Shown here in pieces: positions 7,589 to 16,762 of a stretch of DNA of 64,000 nucleotides (the stretch's first letter is position 1; each line of letters starts with the position of its first letter). The stretch comes from Collinsella sp. TF08-11AT (lineage in GTDB: Bacteria > Actinomycetota > Coriobacteriia > Coriobacteriales > Coriobacteriaceae). The stretch is taken from NCBI RefSeq assembly GCF_003437035.1, contig NZ_QSRL01000012.1:385-64384 (forward strand), in the 5' to 3' direction. The position numbers and the translations under genes were made by a program. The notes below the pieces were generated by a model. That model saw only the letters and a list, made by a program, of their open reading frames with translations, was not told where the DNA came from and searched no databases.

Positions 7589-8581
7589 CTAGGAACGCCA
7601 AAAGGCATCTATGAGGTCATCTCGGTTGGAGACGCCGCTTTTAACGTAGATGCGATGCAAGTGTGCCTTGACCGTGCCAGGGCTGATGACCAACTCGCTG
7701 GCGATGTTTTGGGCGTCGTTGCCCTTCAGCACCAGCGTGAGCACTTCCTGCTCACGTCGCGACAGCTTGTGGGCATCGGCATAGATCACCACACGCGATG
7801 CGAGGTCGTCCCCAGAGCTTGCGCTCTGGGCCGCCACGTCCTCATCGGCACGCGGATGACGGGCATACACACGCAGGATATGGCTAAACTGGCAAAAGAG
7901 TTGGACCGCACATACCACGAGCAGCACGTTTTCGGAGATATTGCGCTCGGACAGATACCACAAAAAGAGGCTGATGACGGGGTTTTGAGAGTCGGGGCGG
8001 CAGAGCAAAATCATGTAGGTGTCCTCGGCGATTACGCAAAACGCAAGAACGAGTGCCACCTTCCAAAAGAGCTTTGAGCGGTCGAGGTCGAGTTTCTCAA
8101 CACGCGTGGCCCTGTGCCGGTAATGCCAGGCGGCATAGGCAAGACATCCTACATTGCCCAGGTCACGCGTGAGCCAAAAGAGATACTGCTGCATCTCTCC
8201 GGCAGCACCGCTGCGAGGCACCAGCAGCAATTGCAAGATTGAAAACGGCACGATAGCAAGTCCGAGCATGCGCGACGTCGGCCTTTTGCGCAAGCGCGCA
8301 AACATCCATAGCACCACGCAGGCATAGATGGCAATACCAAGCACGCAGCGCAGCAAGGGGTGCTGCAGCGGCTCGCTAAAGGTAACGGCGTAGTCGTATT
8401 TGAGCCGATTGTACTCGTCAAAAAAGATGACCGACATATCGAGCATATAGAGCAAAAAACCCGCCGCGGCCACGAGGCTGTCGCGACGGCGCGTCATGAG
8501 CCAAACCACCAATGCCACGGCACTGGTCACCAGAGCCACACCCATGATAATCGTGGTGTAGATATAGAACGCGAAACTCAT
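7589..8581 (-). CDS. LuxR-type regulator with N-terminal membrane domain
   Basis: A 330-aa protein with seven or so hydrophobic segments in residues 1-230 and a C-terminal LuxR/GerE helix-turn-helix at about 268-330 (LSRREQEVLTLVLKG, then SPGTVKAHLHRIY). This architecture is a one-component membrane-bound transcription factor; many copies occur in Coriobacteriia. The start at 8581 follows GGGGAGG. It lies between the amidohydrolase (downstream, same strand) and the agmatine cluster. Its paralogue at 15468-16433 flanks the other side of that cluster. The ligand is unknown; control of the amidohydrolase-MATE pair or of the adjacent permease is plausible. Confidence 0.85.
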   Translation of the reverse strand: MSFAFYIYTTIIMGVALVTSAVALVVWLMTRRRDSLVAAAGFLLYMLDMSVIFFDEYNRLKYDYAVTFSEPLQHPLLRCVLGIAIYACVVLWMFARLRKRPTSRMLGLAIVPFSILQLLLVPRSGAAGEMQQYLFWLTRDLGNVGCLAYAAWHYRHRATRVEKLDLDRSKLFWKVALVLAFCVIAEDTYMILLCRPDSQNPVISLFLWYLSERNISENVLLVVCAVQLFCQFSHILRVYARHPRADEDVAAQSASSGDDLASRVVIYADAHKLSRREQEVLTLVLKGNDAQNIASELVISPGTVKAHLHRIYVKSGVSNRDDLIDAFWRS

Positions 8582-8709
8582 GCCCGCCTCCCCTGTCTAG
8601 ATGCTGTGAGGATGTTGACAGATTCTTTGCCGCAAGATTAGACTCACCGATTAAACGTACTGTATCGTTTAGATAAACAAGCTGTGTCTCACCGATGAAA
8701 GGAGATGCC

Positions 8710-8901
8710 ATGGCACCGATCGCTCTGCTCAAGATGCTCGTCGCGCCCGCCGCCAAGGCCATCACCCGACTCGGTTCTTCCATGACCTACGACGATGTCC
8801 CCTGCGCCGTTGAGGCGCGTTCGGACAGCTGCCCCTACCTGGGCCACGTCCCCTACTTTGCACCCAAGCTCGCATCTGATCCCGAGCAGCGTGAGCAGTA
8901 A
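8710..8901 (+). CDS. Small hypothetical protein (63 aa)
   Basis: A 63-residue reading frame starting at the ATG 8710, preceded by GAAAGGAG at 8697-8704 with good spacing. The N-terminal half is an amphipathic helix rich in Ala, Leu and Lys (MAPIALLKMLVAPAAKAITR); the rest holds two cysteines and several prolines. No family is recognised. It lies divergent from the LuxR gene and convergent with the permease. The ribosome binding site and codon use make it more likely real than most short frames here, but this is not certain. Confidence 0.5.
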   Translation: MAPIALLKMLVAPAAKAITRLGSSMTYDDVPCAVEARSDSCPYLGHVPYFAPKLASDPEQREQ

Positions 8902-8936
8902 TCCAAGATGCAACTAGCGCCGCACAACTCGCGGCG

Positions 8937-10346
8937 CTACTGTTTTGGTGCAAAGCGACCTGTCCCCCTTGCGCCAACGCCGGGATTGTCGATGCTGCGG
9001 CCGCGGCGCGATATGAGGCGCGAAACCTCGCCCAGCAACACGCCGATCACCACACCCATGAGGATCGGCAACTTTGACATCTCGGCGGGCGAGCTGTTAA
9101 GCGGCACGATTGTCGCAACAATCGAAAGCACGAGCTCTACCACCGGCACCGCAAGCGCTACCGCAAGCACCTTGCCCTCGAAGGGCGCGCGGAACACACG
9201 CGGGCGACCGTCGTATTTACGCAGACGCCAAAACGCCGGGAACATCGGGATATAGCTCATGAGCAGAAAGACGACGTTCATCGAGAAGAAAACCCAAAAG
9301 ACGTCGGAACCTTCGCCCAGCGGAATCTGAAGTAGCAGCACCAAGCTGGCAAAACAACCGTTAATGAGTGCTGAGCCGTTGGGCATGCCGGTCTTCTTGG
9401 ACACCAGCGCAAAGGGGCGCGGCATGTTGCCGTGGCGCGCGGCATAGCTCGCCACGTTGTTGACGCCAAAACTCCAGCAGATCATGTTGGCGAACAGCGT
9501 CACCAAAAAGGCCACGCCCACGACCATCGTCAGCGGGTGAGCGCGCCCCACCATGGCGGCAACCGCGTCCACAATGCCCGAATCGAGTGAAAGCTGCTCG
9601 GTGGGAACCGCGGCTCCAATACCGACGCCACAGATAATGTAGATCGCCGCGATGGCAACGCCACCGGCGATAACCGCCTTGGGGATATCGCGCGATGGGT
9701 TCTTCATCGTGCTGGCAAAGGTCGCGACCACCTCAAAGCCCATAAAGTTGAATAGGATGATTGAAAGATACGTCAGTGAGTTAGTGTCTCCCAGATCGGG
9801 GACAAAGGTCTTAAACGACATATCGTTGGCAAAGCCGTTATTGCAGGCAAACCAGATACCGACGATTCCCACCACGGCGGTAATGAGCACCTTGATGACG
9901 GCGCCGCCATCCATGACCCAATCGGCCTCGGCCACCGGCTGCATTGCCATGACCGTGACGCCCCACACAAAGGCAAGCTCGATGGCAATTCGGACCCCAA
10001 GCGAAAATTCGATGCCCCATACCGCATTGATGACACTGGGGAACATGCAGGCGATACTTGCCACCCACAGTGGAAAGTTGACCCAATAGCACCAGGAGCA
10101 GCGAGCGCCCCAACGGTCGCCCAAGCCCAGGCGAGCCCAATCGTACAGACCGCCCTCGGAATCGAACGCCGTACCGAGCTCGGCCACCACCAGGCCATAG
10201 GGAAGCAAAAACGTAATGATGAGGAAGATCCACCAGAAGAACTGCACGTTACCCATGGCAGATGCCGGAGCGGCCGCCTCGATGGTAAAGACAACGCAGA
10301 TAACCGAGAGGATGACCTCGAACAGGGAGAACTTTTTACCTGCCAC
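8937..10346 (-). CDS. APC-family amino acid permease (second permease of the agmatine cluster)
   Basis: A 469-aa, twelve-segment membrane protein of the APC superfamily (AA_permease_2), close in layout to the antiporter at 12491-13930: both begin with a KKxSxxxVI-type start, then EAAAPA and QFFWWIF. It probably exchanges an amine or amino acid with its product. The start is a GTG at 10346, with GGGGGAG upstream. It is last in the minus-strand series ptcA-antiporter-aguA, but 571 bp of hairpin-rich DNA separate it from aguA. In Enterococcus the corresponding place holds carbamate kinase (aguC). The substrate is unproven. Confidence 0.82.
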   Translation of the reverse strand: MAGKKFSLFEVILSVICVVFTIEAAAPASAMGNVQFFWWIFLIITFLLPYGLVVAELGTAFDSEGGLYDWARLGLGDRWGARCSWCYWVNFPLWVASIACMFPSVINAVWGIEFSLGVRIAIELAFVWGVTVMAMQPVAEADWVMDGGAVIKVLITAVVGIVGIWFACNNGFANDMSFKTFVPDLGDTNSLTYLSIILFNFMGFEVVATFASTMKNPSRDIPKAVIAGGVAIAAIYIICGVGIGAAVPTEQLSLDSGIVDAVAAMVGRAHPLTMVVGVAFLVTLFANMICWSFGVNNVASYAARHGNMPRPFALVSKKTGMPNGSALINGCFASLVLLLQIPLGEGSDVFWVFFSMNVVFLLMSYIPMFPAFWRLRKYDGRPRVFRAPFEGKVLAVALAVPVVELVLSIVATIVPLNSSPAEMSKLPILMGVVIGVLLGEVSRLISRRGRSIDNPGVGARGTGRFAPKQ

Positions 10347-10817
10347 GGCACGCTCCCCCTACAGCAAAAAGGATGGCATCTGTACCGAAGGCGCAGCCCA
10401 AGGTAGGGTTGCAGGCCGCGTCACCGGTGCAGGTGCCATCCCAAAGAGAAGAGAGGATGCAATTGTTGGACCAACGCTCGCGGAACAGGCGCGTGTAGAT
10501 AACGATACGCTGGTACATAGATACTCCGATCAAAACGGTCGCGCTCGCAACCGGAAACTATCAGCAATTGAATACGCGTCTGACCTGGGAAATTCAAGCG
10601 AACAATTGGCCTAACCCGCAATAAATCCCAGATCAGACGCGTACTCAATCAAAGAGGCGGGCACTCCGAAGTGGAGGCAACGGAGTGCCCAAAGAAAAAC
10701 CCAGCCGACCAAGACATCGAATAAACCGACCATCAATGCCCCGAGATGGTCCGATTCACCGACCGTCCGATTGATCGGCTGGGTTCCCGAAGCATCACGG
10801 CTCGGAAAGTCAGACGT
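10347..10817. other. Hairpin-rich spacer between aguA and the permease
   Basis: No gene is seen. Three structures are readable. TACGCGTCTGACCTGGGA 10573-10590 pairs with 10626-10643 with one mismatch. GGGCACTCCG 10659-10668 pairs with CGGAGTGCCC 10681-10690. AACCCAGCCGA 10698-10708 pairs with TCGGCTGGGTT 10775-10785 and encloses GACCATC 10728-10734 with GATGGTC 10745-10751. The last is an 88-base closed domain that could be a 5' leader RNA of the permease (minus strand) or a repeat. Confidence 0.5.
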
Positions 10818-10820
10818 TTA

Positions 10821-10927
10821 CTCGGCGTGCTCAGGTGCGCCAGATTGGCGCGAACGAGGAGCGTAGCGTACTGACGCTACGTAAGCGACGAGTGAACGCC
10901 AAGGTGGCGTGCCTGAGTTACGCCGAG
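10821..10927. repeat. Long hairpin overlapping the aguA stop codon
   Basis: CTCGGCGT 10821-10828 pairs with ACGCCGAG 10920-10927, CTCAGG 10830-10835 with CCTGAG 10912-10917, CGCC 10838-10841 with GGCG 10906-10909, and TTGGCG 10845-10850 with CGCCAA 10897-10902. At the tip CGTAGCGT 10862-10869 pairs with ACGCTACG 10874-10881. It includes the last codons and stop of aguA. It may protect or end the transcript. A distantly similar element ends the antiporter gene at 12406-12494. Confidence 0.6.
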
Positions 10928-12123
10928 GGCTCCTGCTGGGTAATGCAGTGGATGTTGCCGCCACCGAAGACGACCTGCTCGGACTGGACGCCGACGCACT
11001 TGTAGACGCCCTCGCCCCAGACCTCGTCATAGATCTTCTGGAGCGTGTCGACGGCCAGCTGGTCGTTCTCGTCGCCGTACTGCGGGACGATGACGCCGTG
11101 GTTGGTGACCAGGTAGTTCATGTAGGACGCGATCAGCGGCTCGTCGGGGACGCGCGGCTCGGCGTTCTCGTCGGCGTCGATGGTGTCGCAGGAGGCCTGG
11201 TCCATGAACAGCGGGTTCACGGGCATGCAGAGCTTGTAGACCTTCATCTTGCGGCCCTTGGCGTCAACGGCGTTGGAGAGGGTCTCGTAGGCAGCGTGGC
11301 ACTGCTCGTAGAACGGATACTCGGGATCGTCGGTCCAGATGCAGGCCATGACGCCCGGAGCGATGAACGTGGCAACGTCGTCGATATGACCGTTGGTCTC
11401 CTCGGGGTCGATGCCCTCCTTGACCCAGATGACCTTCTCGACACCCAGGTAATCCTTGAGGTGCTCGTCCATGTAGGCGCGAAGCTCCTCGCTCCAGGGC
11501 TCAAACTTCTTGTGGAACTTGGGCCAGATGGACTCGGGATCCTCTTCCTCCTCCAGAACCGCAGAGCAGGTGCGGCCCGGGGAAAGCAGGCACTGGTCGG
11601 TCACGACAAGGGTGCCCTCGCCGTCGACGGTGATGGAGCCGCCCTCGAGGATCATGTCGTCGGGACGATAGCGACGGCAGCCGGAGAGCTCAGCCATCTT
11701 GAGGGCGATCTGCTCGTCCTTGTCCCACGGGAAGTACAGGCCGTCGACGAGGCCGCCGTAGGCGTTGAAGTGCCAGTGGTTGGCGCGCTTCTCGCCCTTG
11801 CCGTTGATGACGTAGGTGGCGGCGGTGTCGCGGAACCAGGCGTCGTCGGTGGTCATCTCGATAACGGTGACGTTCTCGTCGTTCTCGAAGACGGCCTTGC
11901 AGTTGGCATAGTCGACCTGGTTGGCGCACATATAGACCGGGGTGAACTCGGAGATGGCGCGGGCGATGGCGGCATACTGCTTCTGAGCAGGCTTGGCGCC
12001 GTGGGCCCAGGTGTCGGTGCGGTGGGGCCAGCCCATCCACACGCGATCCTGCGGAGCGAACTCGGCGGGCATAAAGAAGCCGTCGGCCTTGGGGGTGGAC
12101 TCGGACTCGGTGATCGTACGCAT
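10918..12123 (-). CDS. aguA: Agmatine deiminase
   Basis: A 401-aa enzyme of the peptidylarginine deiminase superfamily that hydrolyses agmatine to N-carbamoylputrescine and ammonia. Visible signatures are MGWPHRTDTW near the N terminus, the substrate region DDAWFRDTAATYV, the catalytic ETNGHIDDVA and the C-terminal GGGNIHC with the nucleophilic cysteine. The length fits the family (about 370-400 aa). The ATG at 12123 follows GGAGGAAA; the in-frame extension to 12351 lacks a ribosome binding site. It follows ptcA and the antiporter on the same strand, the order seen in the enterococcal agmatine operon. Confidence 0.95.
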   Translation of the reverse strand: MRTITESESTPKADGFFMPAEFAPQDRVWMGWPHRTDTWAHGAKPAQKQYAAIARAISEFTPVYMCANQVDYANCKAVFENDENVTVIEMTTDDAWFRDTAATYVINGKGEKRANHWHFNAYGGLVDGLYFPWDKDEQIALKMAELSGCRRYRPDDMILEGGSITVDGEGTLVVTDQCLLSPGRTCSAVLEEEEDPESIWPKFHKKFEPWSEELRAYMDEHLKDYLGVEKVIWVKEGIDPEETNGHIDDVATFIAPGVMACIWTDDPEYPFYEQCHAAYETLSNAVDAKGRKMKVYKLCMPVNPLFMDQASCDTIDADENAEPRVPDEPLIASYMNYLVTNHGVIVPQYGDENDQLAVDTLQKIYDEVWGEGVYKCVGVQSEQVVFGGGNIHCITQQEPSA

Positions 12124-12405
12124 AAGATTTCCTCCAAATCGAACGATCGTTTGCCGCGGGCGGATTGCCCGCAGCCTAAAACCAAGAGATAGTGGGCGCC
12201 CGTCCCCCGGCAAAGGTCGGGGCGCCCGGTGCCGGTTTTCACGGAGCCGCACCGACGAGCGGCAACGTAACCAAGTGCGTGGAGACAAACGCACGAAGGA
12301 TACGAGAGAGAGGTTGGGGCGGGCGGTGGTTACCGGAGCTATCGCTCGCACCCGCCCCAGGAAATAGTGAGCATATTTGTCGCTTTGGGCACGCCCTCGA
12401 AGAGG
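12124..12405. other. Spacer between antiporter and aguA, with GC hairpin
   Basis: No gene is seen. GGGCG and CCCCG segments pair with CGGGG and CGCCC between about 12193 and 12228, forming a strong hairpin 70 bp upstream of the aguA start. It could act as an attenuator or intercistronic processing site. Confidence 0.4.
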
Positions 12406-12494
12406 CTAGAGTGCCTGGAGTCGGGAGCGACAAGCCCGACGAAGCGTACTTTGGTACGCGAGGAGGGTTGGAGCCCCAGAACCGGGTGCTCTAG
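12406..12494. repeat. Multi-branched element at the 3' end of the antiporter gene
   Basis: CTAGAGTGCCTGG 12406-12418 pairs with CCGGGTGCTCTAG 12482-12494 through 13 pairs, three of them G-U if the plus strand is transcribed. Inside are GTCGGG/CCCGAC (12420-12440), GCGTAC/GTACGC (12444-12459) and a small GGG/CCC arm. The wobble pairs would be mismatches on the minus strand, so a plus-strand RNA fits better than a terminator of the gene itself. Confidence 0.5.
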
Positions 12495-13930
12495 TTCTCC
12501 TCGGCCTCGGCGGCCTCCTCAGCGAGACGCTGAGCTGCCAGCTCGGGAGTGAGGCCCTTGTACTCGGTCTCGCGGCCCTTGGCGCTGACGACGCGGACAA
12601 CCTCGCCGATGAGCAGAAGCACGATGAAGATAACGATCATCGGGAGCTTGTCGCCAATCTCGGCGGCGGAGAGCGGCACCAGCGTTGCAACGATGGCCAG
12701 GATCAGCTCGATGCAAGGGATGGCCAGCATGACCTTCATCATGGCACCCTTAAACGGGAACGTGAAGATGCGCTCGCGGTCGGGGTCGTTCTTGCGAAGG
12801 TTGAGGAACGCCGGGAACATCGGGATGTAGGTCAGCAGCAGGAAGACGACGGAGGTGCCGAAGAGCATCCAGAAGACGCCGTTGGAGATGGCGTCGATGG
12901 GAACGAGCTGCAGGCACAGCACCAGGGAGGCAACGACGGCGTTGACCAGGTTGGCGCCGTTGGGCATGTCATCATCCGAAATCATCGAGGCGAAGACCTT
13001 GGGCATGTTGCCGTGCTCGGCAGCGTAGCGGGCGACGGAGTTGACGCCGAAGGACCAGGCGGCCATGTTGGCGAACAGGGTGATCAGGAAGGCGATGCAG
13101 ATGACCTTGAAGATCATGGAGTCGCCCACCATGGTCTGGACTGCGACAATCATGCCATAGTCGGGGTCGATGGAATCGGCCGGCACAGCAGCGCCGATGC
13201 CAAAGCCAGCGAACAGGTAGATCACGGCGATGGACAGGCCACCGACGATGATAGCCTTGGGGATATCGCGAGCGGGATCGGCCATGTCGTCGGTCATGGT
13301 GCAGATGACCTCGAAGCCCATGAAGTTAAAGATGATGATCGACAGGTAGCCGAGAGCGTTGGTGTTGGTAAGCTCGGGCAGGAAGGTGGCAGCGGACATG
13401 TCGTTCGCAAAACCGTTCTCCATGGCATACCAAATGCCCAAAGCGCCAACGATAACGGCGACGGCGACCTTGATGATGGCGCCACCGTTAAGGACCCACT
13501 CGGAGTCGGCCGCCTTGGAGCGGCCCATGAGGTAGACGATCCACACAAAGGCAAGATCGATACCCATCTTGGCGATCAAGTTGAACTCGACGCCAAAGAC
13601 CATGCCCAAAATGTCGGGGAACATGGTAGCCAGCGAGGCGATCCACAGCGGGTAGTTGACCCAGTAGTAGTACGAGATGCGGGCGCCCCATTTGTCGCCC
13701 AGGCCATCGCGTACCCAGTCGTAAATGCCGCCCTCGCCGTCATAGGTGGTACCGAGCTCGGCAACAACCATGCCGTAGGGAAGCAGGAAGGTCAGGATCA
13801 GGAAGATCCACCAGAAGAACTGCTGGTTGCCAATGGCAGCAGCAGGAGCGGCGGCCTCGCAAACGAAGACGACGCAGATGATGGTCGAAATGACCGTCAA
13901 GAAGGAAAGCTTTTTCTTTCCGTCGCTCAT
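12491..13930 (-). CDS. aguD: Agmatine/putrescine antiporter (APC family)
   Basis: A 479-aa, twelve-segment APC-superfamily transporter with the conserved N-terminal VCEAAAPAAAIGNQQFFWW and WSFGVNSVARYAAEHGNMPK late in the protein. By position between ptcA and aguA it is the likely agmatine-putrescine exchanger that feeds the deiminase and exports its end product. The start at 13930 follows AAGGAG. It is similar along its whole length to the permease at 8937-10346, so the cluster holds two related exchangers. The charged C-terminal tail (AEEAAEAEEN) is unusual but not informative. Confidence 0.85.
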   Translation of the reverse strand: MSDGKKKLSFLTVISTIICVVFVCEAAAPAAAIGNQQFFWWIFLILTFLLPYGMVVAELGTTYDGEGGIYDWVRDGLGDKWGARISYYYWVNYPLWIASLATMFPDILGMVFGVEFNLIAKMGIDLAFVWIVYLMGRSKAADSEWVLNGGAIIKVAVAVIVGALGIWYAMENGFANDMSAATFLPELTNTNALGYLSIIIFNFMGFEVICTMTDDMADPARDIPKAIIVGGLSIAVIYLFAGFGIGAAVPADSIDPDYGMIVAVQTMVGDSMIFKVICIAFLITLFANMAAWSFGVNSVARYAAEHGNMPKVFASMISDDDMPNGANLVNAVVASLVLCLQLVPIDAISNGVFWMLFGTSVVFLLLTYIPMFPAFLNLRKNDPDRERIFTFPFKGAMMKVMLAIPCIELILAIVATLVPLSAAEIGDKLPMIVIFIVLLLIGEVVRVVSAKGRETEYKGLTPELAAQRLAEEAAEAEEN

Positions 13931-14063
13931 GATGAGCTCCTTCGCTCAGTCTTGGACAGATCCGAGGCCCTAAGGTATTAAGGCAATTGCTTGGGCCTCG
14001 GTGAGCGGGCGACAGGAGACGAGCATCCGCCGCCCGCAAACGTGCTTTTAGAAGCCTTGAGGC

Positions 14064-15137
14064 TTAGAGCTGCTCGAGAGCCTCGAGAGCGGCGTGGAGC
14101 TCAGCCTTGGCGGAGTACTCGACACCCTCGTCGTTGAGCGGGGTGCGCTTGCCCAGGGCGGCAAGGAGAGCACGGATGGAGTGCTTGCGGTTCTCGGCCT
14201 CGACCCAGCACAGGGAGCGCTCGGGATCGTCCATGACTTCGTCGACGACCTCCTCGTTGCGGGTGGCCGGCAGGCAGTGCATGAACTTGGAGTTGGGGCC
14301 GGCAAAGTTCATCATGTCCATGGTGACCTGATACTTGGGATAGAACACGTCCATGTAGTTCTCGCCCGAGACCTCCTCGTCGTACAGGCCATACCACACG
14401 TCGGTGTAGATGAAGTCGGCGCCCTTGATGCACTCGATGTCGTCGGAGATGACGACAGAGCCGCCGGAGACCTTGCAGTTCTCCTCGGCGATGGCCATCA
14501 TCTGCTTGCCGAACTCGGCGCGCTCCTCGACGGTGCCAACGTGCAGGCCGCCGTCGGGGATCTGGTGGCCCTTAGGTCCAAACTGGACAAACTTCATGCC
14601 GACCTTGGAGGCGATGAACATGAGGGAGACGCAGACCTGGGTGGCGTCGCCGATGAAGGCCAGGGTGCAGTCCTCGATCTTCTTGCCCTCGGGGAGGTTC
14701 TCGAGCATGGTCATGAGGTCGCCCATCTCCTGCGTGGGATGGTTGAACTCGGACATGCCGTTGATGACGGGCACAGCGGAGCCCTCGGCGAGGCCGACGA
14801 CGTCCTTGTGACGGTCAACGCGAGCCATCATGATGTCGAGCAGCGAGCCCATAACGCGAGCGGTGTCGCCCAGGGACTCGTGACCGCCGAGCTGGATGGT
14901 GCCAGGGCCATAGAACTGAGCATGGCCGCCGAGGTCGGTCATAGCGGTCTCGAAGGAAAGACGAGTGCGGGTGGAGACCTGCTGGAAGATCATGCCAAGG
15001 CTCTTGTTGCGGAGCAGGTGCGGATAATAACCGTCAACCTTGATGGCCTTCTTCATTGCTAGGCCAAGATCCTCGATAGCCAGGATCTGCTCTTTGGTAA
15101 AGTCGTTGGTGTCGATGAAATCCTTAGGCAGTGCCAT
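14064..15137 (-). CDS. ptcA: Putrescine carbamoyltransferase
   Basis: A 357-aa enzyme of the aspartate/ornithine carbamoyltransferase family. STRTRLSFE is the carbamoyl-phosphate loop and HCLPATR the family's second signature. The segment [11 protein letters not shown] replaces the SMG loop of ornithine transcarbamylases, as described for putrescine transcarbamylases; this and the neighbours argue for phosphorolysis of carbamoylputrescine to putrescine and carbamoyl phosphate. The ATG at 15137 follows GAAAGGAAA. It is first in the minus-strand series and divergent from the LuxR regulator at 15468. No carbamate kinase gene follows to capture the carbamoyl phosphate as ATP. Confidence 0.88.
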   Translation of the reverse strand: MALPKDFIDTNDFTKEQILAIEDLGLAMKKAIKVDGYYPHLLRNKSLGMIFQQVSTRTRLSFETAMTDLGGHAQFYGPGTIQLGGHESLGDTARVMGSLLDIMMARVDRHKDVVGLAEGSAVPVINGMSEFNHPTQEMGDLMTMLENLPEGKKIEDCTLAFIGDATQVCVSLMFIASKVGMKFVQFGPKGHQIPDGGLHVGTVEERAEFGKQMMAIAEENCKVSGGSVVISDDIECIKGADFIYTDVWYGLYDEEVSGENYMDVFYPKYQVTMDMMNFAGPNSKFMHCLPATRNEEVVDEVMDDPERSLCWVEAENRKHSIRALLAALGKRTPLNDEGVEYSAKAELHAALEALEQL

Positions 15138-15467
15138 GTCGATTTCCTTTCCGCCGGTCTTGCCGACTATTACTATGAGGCGCTCGAACATCACGCCTCG
15201 TGTTGACAAGACCATCATTCACCCGTATGCAATTTTTACCTAGTTTATTCGGGATTAAAGACCGTTCACGGAGTTACACCCCCTCTAAACCAATATAAAC
15301 CCGCAGGTCAAGAGTTTACAGGGGGTTTACCATCTAGAACCGCGAACGGTATACGGCTATGCTGTATCTCGGCGCCTAATCCGCAATGAAACGAAGGGTT
15401 GAGACGTCTATATCCCACAAGGTATACAGAACTCGGCCATAGAATAAATGAGATGGGACGGTGACAG
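15138..15467. promoter_or_regulatory. Divergent control region ptcA / LuxR regulator
   Basis: No gene is seen. Two GTTTAC boxes start at 15314 and 15325, 11 bp apart, and GCAGGT lies just before them at 15303, echoing the dyad at 7477-7499. On the minus strand TTGACC follows the boxes and could serve as a -35 element for ptcA. These boxes are the best candidates for AguR-type binding. Confidence 0.5.
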
Positions 15468-16433
15468 ATGAACACCCTGATGTTCTTCTATACCCTAGCG
15501 ATACTCGTGATCTGTATTGTGACGGCGGTGCTCTCGCTTGCCGCCTATGCCTCGTCCCGTCGACGCTTCTTTATCTATGGCAGCGGCGTATTTATCTGCT
15601 ATGCCATCGAGATGACCGAGATTTTCTTTTTTGAATACACGCTGCAAAACCAGAGTTTTCCAGCCAGCGACTATTACTCAATTACCATGCCTGTGTTGCG
15701 GACCTTTGTGGCGACCGCTTCGCAGGCTTTTATTTGGCTCATTGCCATGGATTTGCTCGACAAGCATTCAAAAAAGCAGTTTGTCATTCCCGTCGCAACG
15801 TTCTTGCTGAGCGAGCTGCTGATTATCGTCGCTGTCCCCTACGGCCCCATTCATCAATGGCTCTACTACACGATGCGTCAGGTATTCCTTGTTTTCGTGG
15901 GGCTATATATCTTTTGGACGGCACGCAAGAGCACACAAGTCGAGCTGAAGGCACGCGTTAACAACCAACGAAAGCACCTGATTATCGGCGCTATTCTGGT
16001 CGGTTGCATCGTTGCCGAGGATTTCTACAACATTCTGATTGTCCCCATGAGTCTGGCGCCCTCTTGGCTGCAACTATATCTGTCCGAGCGCAACTTTAGC
16101 GAAAACGTCTTTGCCTGCTACTTTGCGATTCTGCTGATCATCTACTCCTACCACGTGCTTTCAATCCGCATGCAGGAGGCGCCCGAGGAAAAGAACGTCA
16201 GCGATCTTGATCGACACATCGAAGAGCAGATGCCCTTCTATCGCAACGCCTACAAGCTCTCCAACCGTGAGACCGAAGTTATGCGTCTGGTCGTACTGGG
16301 CAAATCGAACCAAGAGATCGCTGACGAGCTATTCCTTGCCGTGGGCACCGTCAAGACCCACATCCACAACATCCTGGTCAAAACCGAACAGCAAAACCGC
16401 ACGACGCTCATCCTCCACTTTTGGAAGCGATAA
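15468..16433 (+). CDS. aguR: Membrane LuxR-type regulator of agmatine catabolism (AguR-like)
   Basis: A 321-aa protein with about seven membrane segments (residues 1-230) followed by a LuxR helix-turn-helix (LSNRETEVMRLVVLGKSNQE, then VGTVKTHIHNILVK). In Enterococcus and Lactococcus the agmatine operon is controlled by AguR, a membrane-bound LuxR-type one-component sensor divergent from the operon; this gene has the same design and position next to ptcA, so AguR function is a reasonable inference. A weak purine-rich stretch (GGGACGG) precedes the ATG. Its stop codon overlaps the first base of structured repeat S1 copy 2. It is convergent with the ABC permease. Confidence 0.82.
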   Translation: MNTLMFFYTLAILVICIVTAVLSLAAYASSRRRFFIYGSGVFICYAIEMTEIFFFEYTLQNQSFPASDYYSITMPVLRTFVATASQAFIWLIAMDLLDKHSKKQFVIPVATFLLSELLIIVAVPYGPIHQWLYYTMRQVFLVFVGLYIFWTARKSTQVELKARVNNQRKHLIIGAILVGCIVAEDFYNILIVPMSLAPSWLQLYLSERNFSENVFACYFAILLIIYSYHVLSIRMQEAPEEKNVSDLDRHIEEQMPFYRNAYKLSNRETEVMRLVVLGKSNQEIADELFLAVGTVKTHIHNILVKTEQQNRTTLILHFWKR

Positions 16434-16726
16434 CCTGCCAAAAAGGGACAGGTTTATTTTGGCAGGTTTTATCTGGGCAAACGCCAAAAACCGCCGCGAG
16501 GGAGCTACTTTCCCTCGCGGCGGTTTTCTAGCAGTAAAACCAAGTGAGTAGGCTTTTGGCGGGATGCCGAGCACACCTCAAAACGCCACAGCCCTGACCT
16601 GCGATTTTATTGAGCACTTGCCGCGATGTGCTCGGCAGATCCAAAAAAGCCTACTCACTTGCATCTGAGATGCTCTAGATACGCAAAATACCGCCGCGAA
16701 GGGAGCTGGACTCCCTTCGCGGCGGT
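16433..16726. repeat. Structured repeat family S1, copy 2 (about 294 bp)
   Basis: It has the same order of structures as copy 1 at 2428. ACCTGCCAAAA 16433-16443 pairs with 16457-16467. A 17-bp GC hairpin pairs 16487-16503 with 16511-16527. The nested domain has CAAGTGAGTAGGCTTTT 16541-16557 pairing perfectly with 16645-16661, and GCCGAGCACA 16566-16575 with TGTGCTCGGC 16627-16636. A 16-bp hairpin pairs 16690-16705 with 16711-16726. Positions that differ from copy 1 within the stems change on both sides. It lies between convergent genes, as copy 1 does. Confidence 0.78.
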
Positions 16727-16762
16727 TATTCGCTCTGATTTTGCGACGGTTTTGCCCGCTTG

